Under the pieces are notes generated by a model that saw nothing but the letters and a program-made list of their open reading frames with translations, was not told where the DNA came from and made no database searches. From NCBI GenBank assembly GCA_964412195.1, contig CAYPNP010000030.1:1-51157 (forward strand): a DNA stretch of 51,157 nucleotides, read 5' to 3'. This DNA comes from CAYPNP01 sp964412195. GTDB lineage: Bacteria > Acidobacteriota > JAAYUB01. Position numbers and translations under genes: made by a program. Below, piece after piece: positions 43,413 to 49,505 of this stretch. Each line of letters opens with the position of its first letter. Position 1 is the first letter of the stretch.

Positions 43413-44433
43413 TCTTCTGGGCCTCGGCGAAGTTGGACGGTCCGAACACCTTGGCGATCTTGCCGAAGATCATCTTGCCGGCGGTGGTCTGGAGCAGGCT
43501 GGTGACCACGATCTCCACGTTGCGGCCGATCAGGCTGCGGGCCTCGTCCACGACCACCATGGTGCCGTCGTCGAGGTACGCCACCCCCTGGTTCTCCTCC
43601 TTGCCCTCCTTCAGGATGAACACCTTCATGCTCTCGCCGGGCAGGACCACCGGCTTGAGGGCGTTGGCCAGCTCGTTGATGTTCAGCACGCTCACGCCGT
43701 GGAGCTGGGCCACCTTGTTGAGGTTGAAGTCGTTGGTGACGATCTTGCCGTTCAGCTCCCGGCCCAGCTCGATGAGCTTGAGGTCGACTTCCTTCACCTC
43801 GGGGTAGTCCTTTTCGCTGATCTGCACGTTGATGCCGGACACCTTCTGGATCCGCTGCAGGATGTCCAGCCCCCGCCGGCCGCGGTTGCGCTTGATGGAA
43901 TCCGAGGAGTCGGCGATCATCTGCAGTTCGTGGAGGACGAACTGGGGGATCACCAGCTGCCCGTCCATGAAGCCGGTCTCGCAGATGTCGGCGATGCGGC
44001 CGTCGATGATGACCGAGGTGTCCACCACCTTCGGGCAGACCGACGCCTGGCGTTCCGAGGTGAACAGGTTCTCGAAGATTTTCATGTTCAGCAGGTTGCC
44101 CTTGTCGGCGCCCACGATAAGGCCGACGTAGGCCATGAACATGATGATCAGCACCTGCAGGAAAGTGCCGGGGGCGGCCGGGATGGCCGTCATGCGGCCC
44201 AGCACGATGGAGATCAGGGTCGCGCCGATGATGCCGCAGATGGAGCCGATCAGGGCCCCGATCAGGGTCTTGAGGCTCAGCCTGCGGATGCGGACTTCGA
44301 ACAGGACGATGGCGGCCGCGAGGCAGATGCCGGCCAGCACGTTGATCAGGTCTCCCTTCCCCAGGGGCTGCAGGGCGAAGGCGGCGTACACGAGCAGGAC
44401 GGTGAAAATCAGGCGGATGATCCACGTATTCAT
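43396..44433 (-). CDS. integral-membrane PIN/TRAM domain protein (YacL family)
   Basis: The 345-residue protein has four membrane helices (about 3-110), a PIN nuclease domain (about 133-250: CPKVVDTSVIIDGRIADI with D138 and D144, then IVTNDFNLNKVAQLHGV) and a C-terminal TRAM domain (about 275-335, LPGESMKVFILKEGKEENQG). YacL homologues commonly sit upstream of ispD/ispF; the RNA target is unknown. The ATG at 44433 follows GGAGGA by seven bases, although the frame extends 20 codons further up. It starts a minus-strand run down to the PP-loop gene. Confidence 0.92.
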   Translation of the reverse strand: MNTWIIRLIFTVLLVYAAFALQPLGKGDLINVLAGICLAAAIVLFEVRIRRLSLKTLIGALIGSICGIIGATLISIVLGRMTAIPAAPGTFLQVLIIMFMAYVGLIVGADKGNLLNMKIFENLFTSERQASVCPKVVDTSVIIDGRIADICETGFMDGQLVIPQFVLHELQMIADSSDSIKRNRGRRGLDILQRIQKVSGINVQISEKDYPEVKEVDLKLIELGRELNGKIVTNDFNLNKVAQLHGVSVLNINELANALKPVVLPGESMKVFILKEGKEENQGVAYLDDGTMVVVDEARSLIGRNVEIVVTSLLQTTAGKMIFGKIAKVFGPSNFAEAQKNGKSR

Positions 44434-44510
44434 GAATGATTCCTCCGAGGAACACGAAATGATGGAATTTTCAAATAGCGCCAAACCGCGCAAAATGAAT
44501 GTTTCAGTGC

Positions 44511-44519
44511 ATTATATCA
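44511..44519 (-). promoter_or_regulatory. extended -10 promoter of the PIN/TRAM-ispF operon
   Basis: On the minus strand TGATATAAT (extended -10), about 78 bases before the PIN/TRAM ATG, with no clear -35. Confidence 0.5.
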
Positions 44520-44552
44520 GAATCATGCCCGGGCCGCAGCACCACGAAACGG

Positions 44553-44581
44553 TTGAACGGGCGGGTCGCGTAAGGCATAAT
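44553..44581 (+). promoter_or_regulatory. promoter of the membrane acyltransferase gene
   Basis: TTGAAC (44553-44558), 17 bases, CATAAT (44576-44581), about 60 bases before the ATG. Confidence 0.55.
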
Positions 44582-44640
44582 TTTTAGATGCGGCCCGCAA
44601 TGGAGTGATTCAGCCGCCATCCGCACGGCGAGGATCGAGC

Positions 44641-45795
44641 ATGACTTCGAACCCGGAGACCATTGTCCAGCTGACCGAGGCGGCCCCGCCGGGCCCGCCG
44701 TCGCCGGCCCGGCGCCTCCTGTTCGTGGACATCGTCCGCGCCTACGCCTGCGTGATGATGGTCTTCGGCCACACCTTCAACGACCTGCTGGAAACGGGCC
44801 TGCGCAGCTCGCTCCTCTTCATCAATTGGCAGCACCTGCGGGGGCTGACCGCCCCCACCTTTCTCTTTGTCAGCGGATTCGCCTTTTATGTGGCCACCAC
44901 CCGGTACTGGAACGATTACCTGCGCTGGTCGCCCCGGCTGGCCAAGCGGCTGCGGCGCGTCCTGTGGCTCCTGCTGATCGGCTACGCCCTCCACCTGCCC
45001 TTCAAGGATCCCCGCCAGATCCTGCATCTCGACCTGTCCCCGGCGGCCTGGGCAAGCTGGATGAACGTCGACATCCTGCAGTGCGTGGCCTTCAATCTGT
45101 TCTCCCTTCACCTGGTCATCCTGGTACTCCGCACCCAGCGGCGGTTTATGGCGTACGTCGCCATCGGACTCCCGGCCGTATTCCTGCTGAGCTCCCTGAT
45201 CTGGTTCCTCAACGGCCAGGCGGCGGTCCCGTCCATCTGGAACTTCTACCTTGGCGGGAACTTCGGTTCCTACTTCCCCCCCGTCCCCTGGGTCGGCTTC
45301 CATTATGCCGGGGTCCTCGGCGGCTGGTGGTATTCCACCCGCCTGTCCCGCGATCCACGCTGGCACCACAAGTTCTTCCTGGCCGCCCTGGGACTCGCCG
45401 GGGCCGGCGGGGTGATCTACCCGGCGTATCTCCGGCTGCCCGCCGAATTCAAGTTCCCCACCCTGGCCGCGCACAGCCTCGGCCTGAGGCTGGCCGCCGT
45501 GGTGTTCATCTTCACCCTGATCTCCTGGCTCTTCCGGAATGTGCACTCCGTCCCGTGGGTGATCCGACTCGTCGGCTCGGAGACGCTGACCATGTACTGG
45601 ATGCACCTGATCATCATCTACGGATCGGCCTGGAACTTCGGCCTGGTGTACCATTTCGGCGGACGGCTGTCGCCGCTGCAGTGCCTCGCCGTCTTCGTGC
45701 CCATGTTCCTTTTCCTGACCCTGCTGGTCATCGGGAAGCACTGGATCATGGACACCTGGGCCCGCTGGCATCACCGCGCCATCGTCTCCGACTGA
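44641..45795 (+). CDS. multi-pass membrane protein of the acyltransferase/DUF1624 type
   Basis: The 384-residue protein has ten or so membrane helices. Near the N-terminus it has RRLLFVDIVRAYACVMMVFG followed by H and LRGLTAPTFLFVSGF, the pattern shared by heparan-glucosaminide N-acetyltransferase-like (DUF1624) and acyltransferase-3 proteins: an early Asp-Arg and a membrane His. Such proteins acylate sugars or lipids at the membrane. The C-terminus has SETLTMYWMHLIIIYG, also typical. The ATG at 44641 follows GAGG by about seven bases; the frame extends twelve codons upstream without a ribosome site. The substrate cannot be told. Confidence 0.8.
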   Translation: MTSNPETIVQLTEAAPPGPPSPARRLLFVDIVRAYACVMMVFGHTFNDLLETGLRSSLLFINWQHLRGLTAPTFLFVSGFAFYVATTRYWNDYLRWSPRLAKRLRRVLWLLLIGYALHLPFKDPRQILHLDLSPAAWASWMNVDILQCVAFNLFSLHLVILVLRTQRRFMAYVAIGLPAVFLLSSLIWFLNGQAAVPSIWNFYLGGNFGSYFPPVPWVGFHYAGVLGGWWYSTRLSRDPRWHHKFFLAALGLAGAGGVIYPAYLRLPAEFKFPTLAAHSLGLRLAAVVFIFTLISWLFRNVHSVPWVIRLVGSETLTMYWMHLIIIYGSAWNFGLVYHFGGRLSPLQCLAVFVPMFLFLTLLVIGKHWIMDTWARWHHRAIVSD

Positions 45796-45826
45796 GGTGA
45801 TCTCTCCTCAACGGTACAAAGGCAAT

Positions 45827-45959
45827 CCAATTGCCATTTGTCATTTGCCAATTGCCATTTTTCATCTATGGAAAGAAGTTGGCGTGATACCTGCTGCCGC
45901 CTGTAAATCCATGTGCCTACATGGAAAATGAATAATGGCCGATGGCAAATGGCCAATGG
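45827..45959. repeat. imperfect 39-base inverted repeat of TTGCCATT-like units
   Basis: The left arm (45827-45865) and the reverse complement of the right arm (45921-45959) agree at about 29 of 39 positions by hand alignment. Each arm is built of short TTGCCATT-type units (for example ATTGCCATTTGTCATTTGCC). The AT-rich composition stands out from the GC-rich surroundings. Confidence 0.7.
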
Positions 45960-45972
45960 ATTTCTTCGCGCC

Positions 45973-45993
45973 CTTTGCGCCTTTGCGGTGAAA
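45973..45993. repeat. tandem CTTTGCG motif next to the rnhA stop
   Basis: CTTTGCGCCTTTGCGGTGAA(A) contains two near-copies of CTTTGCG. Very similar strings recur between genes in many bacterial genomes as I recall; only one copy is seen in this window. Confidence 0.45.
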
Positions 45994-46473
45994 TTACTCT
46001 TCGGCCGATTCGAGGGCTTCGATGGCGGAGCGCGCCAGCTCGTCGCAGCGCGCGTTTTCCGGGTGGGAGGCCACCGGGTCGTCGTGGTGGGCGGGGATCC
46101 AGCGCCAGCCGATCCGGTGCTTCCGGTCCAGACGGTGCAGCTCCTCCCACAGCGGCTGGTTGGCCACCGGAGACTTGTCGGCGCGCCGCCAGCCGCGCCG
46201 GATCCAGCCGGCCAGCCACTCGCTCATCCCCTGCACCAGGTAGCGGCTGTCCGAATACAGCGTCACGTCGCACGCCTTGCGGAGCTGGCGCAGCGCCTGG
46301 ATGGCCGCGGTCAGCTCCATGATGTTGTTGGTGGTGTGGCGGGCCCCGCCGCTCAGCTCCTTGCGGTGGACGCCGTACAGCAGGACCGCCGCCCAGCCCC
46401 CCGGGCCGGGATTGCCGCTGCAGGCTCCGTCGGTGTAGATCGTCACGGCCGGCTGGCCGGGGGCTGCCGTCAT
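45994..46473 (-). CDS. rnhA: ribonuclease HI
   Basis: RNase HI cuts RNA in RNA-DNA hybrids. The 159-residue protein has the TDGACSGNPGPGGWAAVL start (catalytic D15), E53 in NNIMELTAAIQAL, D75 in LYSDSRYLV, the basic-helix region WRRADKSPVANQPLWEEL, WIPAHHDDPVASHPENARCDELA near the end (His and last Asp). The four acidic residues of the DEDD site are present. Its ATG overlaps the folE2 stop (ATGA), so the two genes are coupled. The stop lies directly beside the CTTTGCG repeat. Confidence 0.95.
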   Translation of the reverse strand: MTAAPGQPAVTIYTDGACSGNPGPGGWAAVLLYGVHRKELSGGARHTTNNIMELTAAIQALRQLRKACDVTLYSDSRYLVQGMSEWLAGWIRRGWRRADKSPVANQPLWEELHRLDRKHRIGWRWIPAHHDDPVASHPENARCDELARSAIEALESAEE

Positions 46474-47249
46474 GACTGGGTCCGCTTGTCCATCTCGATG
46501 AAGGCGTAGGCGGAGTGGTTGTGGATGCTCTCGAAATTCTCCGCCTCGACCGTGAACCAGGTGATCCGCTCGTCTTCGCGGAACCGCTCGGCCACGTTGC
46601 GGACGATGTCCTCGACGAAGACCGGATTCAGGTAGGCGTGCTCGGTGACGTACTTCTCGTCGTCGCGCTTGAGCAGGGGGTAAAGCTCGCAGCTGCCGCA
46701 CCGCTCGACCGTCTCGATCAGCTCCTCGAGCCAGATGAACTCGCTGTAGCGGACGTTCACCGTGATGTGCGACCGCTGGTTGTGGGCGCCGAAGCGGCTG
46801 ATCTCCTTGGAACACGGGCAGAGGCTGGTGACCGGCACCTGCGCCCCCATGACGAAGTCCATCCCGGTGTGGATGGAGCCTATGAACCAGCAGCGGTAGT
46901 CCATGAGGGAGCGGGCCCGGCTGACCGGTGCCTCCTTCTCGATGAAGTAGGGGAAGTCCAGCTCAATGTGGGCGGTCTCCGCCTCGAGCTTCTCCTTCAT
47001 CTCCTGGAGGATGTCCGGCATGTTGTTGACGGTCATCTCCCCACGGTACTTGTCCAGGATCTCGATGAACCGGGACATGTGCGTCCCCTTGAAGTGGTGG
47101 GGCAGGTCCACGAACATGCTGACGGTGGCGACGGTGGGCTGGGTCTTGTTGGCGCGGTCCAGCACCACGATGGGGTAGCGGATCCCCTTGACGCCGACCT
47201 TGTTGATGTCGATGTTGCGGGTGTCCCTCTGTTTCTGTACGTCGATCAT
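46470..47249 (-). CDS. folE2: GTP cyclohydrolase FolE2 (type IB)
   Basis: FolE2 converts GTP to dihydroneopterin triphosphate, the first step to folate and queuosine. It is the zinc-independent alternative to FolE. The 259-residue protein has the conserved DVQKQRDTRNIDINKVGVKG start, the catalytic cysteine region VTSLCPCSKEIS, GAHNQRSHITVNV and the C-terminal VEAENFESIHNHSAYAFI. The ATG at 47249 follows GGAGGA by eight bases; the upstream frame is open but unconserved. It is followed by rnhA with a four-base overlap. Confidence 0.95.
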   Translation of the reverse strand: MIDVQKQRDTRNIDINKVGVKGIRYPIVVLDRANKTQPTVATVSMFVDLPHHFKGTHMSRFIEILDKYRGEMTVNNMPDILQEMKEKLEAETAHIELDFPYFIEKEAPVSRARSLMDYRCWFIGSIHTGMDFVMGAQVPVTSLCPCSKEISRFGAHNQRSHITVNVRYSEFIWLEELIETVERCGSCELYPLLKRDDEKYVTEHAYLNPVFVEDIVRNVAERFREDERITWFTVEAENFESIHNHSAYAFIEMDKRTQS

Positions 47250-47278
47250 GGCATGACTCCTCCGGACGTAAACCGGGC

Positions 47279-47284
47279 ATTGTA
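47279..47284 (-). promoter_or_regulatory. possible -10 of folE2-rnhA
   Basis: TACAAT on the minus strand, about 30 bases before the folE2 ATG; the -35 is weak. Confidence 0.35.
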
Positions 47285-47494
47285 CACACATTTTTCCCGA
47301 ATGGCTACCCTCTCCCGAAGGACGATGTCCCATGCGGATGGCGGATTCCCGTCCGGTTGGATGCCGCCCCCGGGAGAGCGGCTTCAGCCGGTGGTCATGG
47401 CCGCGCGCGTATGTCCTGCCGAATTCTTCTGAAACCTTGTTTCCGGACGAGCCATCTTACGGAAAAGTGTGCAATCTCACCCGGAGGTCCAATC

Positions 47495-48214
47495 ATGAAT
47501 TTCCAGACCCCAACCTCCCGCCGCTGGGCGAGCCTGGCGATCGTGCTCGCGCTGGCGGTCGTCCTGTCGGTACCCGCGGGGGCAGCGATCAGTCAAAAAG
47601 AAGCGAACGAGCGCATGGCCCTCTCCACCGAAGTGCTCGGCGAGATCATCAACATCCCCGAACAGGGAATCCCGAAATCGGTCCTGAGCGGGGCCAAGGG
47701 CCTCATTATCATCCCGCACATGGTGAAGGGAGGATTCATCGTGGCCGCCAACCGCGGGCATGGGGTGATCATCCATCGGCTGGCCAACGGCGCCTGGAGC
47801 GACCCGACCTTCTGCACCATCACTGGCGGGAGCGTCGGCTTCCAGATCGGCGGGCAGGCCACCGACCTGATCCTCGTGGTGAACAACGAGAAGGGATTCC
47901 AGGCCCTGTTCTCGGACAACTTCAAGTTCGGCGGCCAGGCCAGCGCGGCGGCCGGCCCGGTGGGACGGGACGTCTCCGCCGGCACCGACGCGAAGCTCAG
48001 CGCGGAGATTTACTCCTACTCGCGGACCAAGGGCGCGTTCGCCGGCGTGTCCCTCGAGGGCGCCGGCCTGACGATGGATTCCGACGCCAACACGGCGTTC
48101 TACGGCAAGGCGGTGGATCCCAAGCAGGTGGTCGCGCGCCAGAGCAAGCCGTACCCCGCCGCCGCCCAGGGATTGCTGAAGCTGCTCAAACCCTACACGC
48201 CGACGAAGAAGTGA
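47495..48214 (+). CDS. secreted SYLF (Ysc84-type) domain protein
   Basis: The 239-residue protein has a signal peptide (about 1-31, ending PAGAA) and a SYLF domain: IPKSVLSGAKGLIIIPHMVK, then VAANRGHGVIIHR, ITGGSVGFQIGGQATDLILV, AGTDAKLSAEIYSYSRTKGAF and GVSLEGAGLTMD. SYLF domains of eukaryotes bind phosphoinositides; bacterial ones are common lipid-binding or envelope proteins of unclear role. GGAGG precedes the ATG by seven bases. The open frame continues upstream but without conservation. It is convergent with the nucleoside hydrolase gene, with an inverted repeat between. Confidence 0.88.
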   Translation: MNFQTPTSRRWASLAIVLALAVVLSVPAGAAISQKEANERMALSTEVLGEIINIPEQGIPKSVLSGAKGLIIIPHMVKGGFIVAANRGHGVIIHRLANGAWSDPTFCTITGGSVGFQIGGQATDLILVVNNEKGFQALFSDNFKFGGQASAAAGPVGRDVSAGTDAKLSAEIYSYSRTKGAFAGVSLEGAGLTMDSDANTAFYGKAVDPKQVVARQSKPYPAAAQGLLKLLKPYTPTKK

Positions 48215-48248
48215 GGGCGGGCCGCACCATTCTCCAACCGGCAGACGG

Positions 48249-48375
48249 TCAGTACCGGCAAGCGTCAGCTGCCGGCGGGTAGCTTGAGCCAGCTGGAGAC
48301 GGTAATTCGTATCTGCAATACAAACAAATAGTTGAGTAACATTTCGCGCCGGCAGCTGACGCTTGCCGGTACTGA
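48249..48375. repeat. perfect 29-base inverted repeat (candidate MITE or REP-like element)
   Basis: The arms at 48249-48277 and 48347-48375 are exact reverse complements, beginning TCAGTACCGGCAAGCGTCAG. The 69-base interior is AT-richer. It lies between two convergent genes. No T-run follows either arm and no clear target-site duplication is visible. The rest of the 48215-48456 gap holds nothing else I can identify. Confidence 0.85.
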
Positions 48376-48456
48376 GCGATCGACGGCGTCTGGAAGGCGA
48401 CAAGGCCTGAAAACAATCGATTCTGGACTGAGCGACACCGACGCATCCGCCGCCGA

Positions 48457-49371
48457 TCAATTTGCGCCCAGCAGCTTGAGATAGAGCGTCTGCACCTCCG
48501 CCGCCTGGAATCCTTCCAGGCGCCGGAGGTGGGGGGCGCCCGTCCGGGTCTCGAAGGTGAAAAGGCCCGGCTGGACGAGCCACAGTACCGCCAGTTCGTC
48601 CCAAACCCGCAAGTGACCGCCGCGCACCTGCGCCTCCACCGCCGGATCGGCATGGACGGCGGCAATGAGCCTTGCCCCGGGCGTGGAGGCCCCCCGGATC
48701 GGTCCCAGCCAGGACTCGTCGAACGCCGGCAGCCGGTCGTGCGGCAGCCACAGGTTCTCGATCCGGAGCCCCGAGGCGAAGACGGCCCGGGCCGACGCCG
48801 GGTCCCGGCTCGTGTTCCAGTCGGGCGTGGGGTCGTCCGGCGCGGTGCCGTAGTAGACGACCCGGTCGATCCGGTCCCGCAGGCCGGGGTCACGGCGGAG
48901 GGCGTCGGCCAGGTTGGTCATCGGCCCGAGGCAAAGATAGACCACAGGCGACTTGAGCCGGCGGATCGTCTTGGAGATCCGCTTCGCCGCCTGCGGCTTC
49001 CCGCGGCACGGGGCGGGCGGGTGGAAGCCCTCCGGCCACCGCAGGCGCTCGGACAGCCCGCGCCAGTCCGGCGGCGGCTGGGCCGAAGTCCGGCCGGCCA
49101 CCACCGGGACTTTGCCGCGGCCGAAATAGGCCAGCAGCGACCGGGCATTGGCGCAGCCCGTTTCCGGCGACGAGGCCCCGTCCGAGGCCGCCACCAGGCA
49201 GAGATCCAGGCCGTCCGTCGAGAACAGAAGGGAGAAGGCCCGGACGTCGTCCAGCGCCATGTCGGTGTCCACCACCAGCGAAACCGGCGGGCTAGCCGGC
49301 AGGACCGCTGCCATCGCCACACCGGCCAGGATCCACTGGAGCACGAACCTTCGCAGAATCCGCTCCGGCAT
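48457..49371 (-). CDS. secreted inosine-uridine preferring nucleoside hydrolase-like protein
   Basis: The 304-residue protein has a signal peptide (about 8-27) and the nucleoside hydrolase fold. The calcium-binding motif DTDMALDD (35-42) matches DTDxxxDD, followed by YLCLGPMTNLADALRRDP and DWNTSRDPASARAVFASGL, matching the family's E/D-x-N...DP block. The late His-Asp pair of the family reads Trp-Asp (VWDELAVLW), so the substrate pocket is altered. These enzymes split nucleosides to base and ribose; export suggests scavenging outside the cytoplasm. ATG 49371 begins the hydrophobic leader. Confidence 0.83.
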   Translation of the reverse strand: MPERILRRFVLQWILAGVAMAAVLPASPPVSLVVDTDMALDDVRAFSLLFSTDGLDLCLVAASDGASSPETGCANARSLLAYFGRGKVPVVAGRTSAQPPPDWRGLSERLRWPEGFHPPAPCRGKPQAAKRISKTIRRLKSPVVYLCLGPMTNLADALRRDPGLRDRIDRVVYYGTAPDDPTPDWNTSRDPASARAVFASGLRIENLWLPHDRLPAFDESWLGPIRGASTPGARLIAAVHADPAVEAQVRGGHLRVWDELAVLWLVQPGLFTFETRTGAPHLRRLEGFQAAEVQTLYLKLLGAN

Positions 49372-49432
49372 AACCCATGCCTCCGGAAGGTGATTTACGG
49401 CTTATTGTAGCTGAAACCACCGGTGGCCGGAG

Positions 49433-49463
49433 AAAAAAAGGCGGGACCGCCGGGTCCCGCCTT
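49433..49463 (-). terminator. rho-independent terminator of the cytochrome gene
   Basis: On the minus strand an 11-bp perfect stem (AAGGCGGGACC / GGTCCCGCCTT, 49438-49463) with a four-base loop is followed directly by a run of seven T. It lies about 43 bases past the cytochrome stop. Confidence 0.9.
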
Positions 49464-49505
49464 CTGGAGATAGATAGAGCGACCGGAAATCTGCGCTTCC
49501 TCCGA

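Noticed and set aside
45827..45959. CRISPR-like array in the TTGCCATT repeat
   Set aside because: The units are irregular, lack spacers of constant length and there is no cas gene in the window.
48249..48375. Bidirectional terminator between the SYLF and nucleoside hydrolase genes
   Set aside because: The stem is long and perfect but the loop is 69 bases and no T-run follows either arm.
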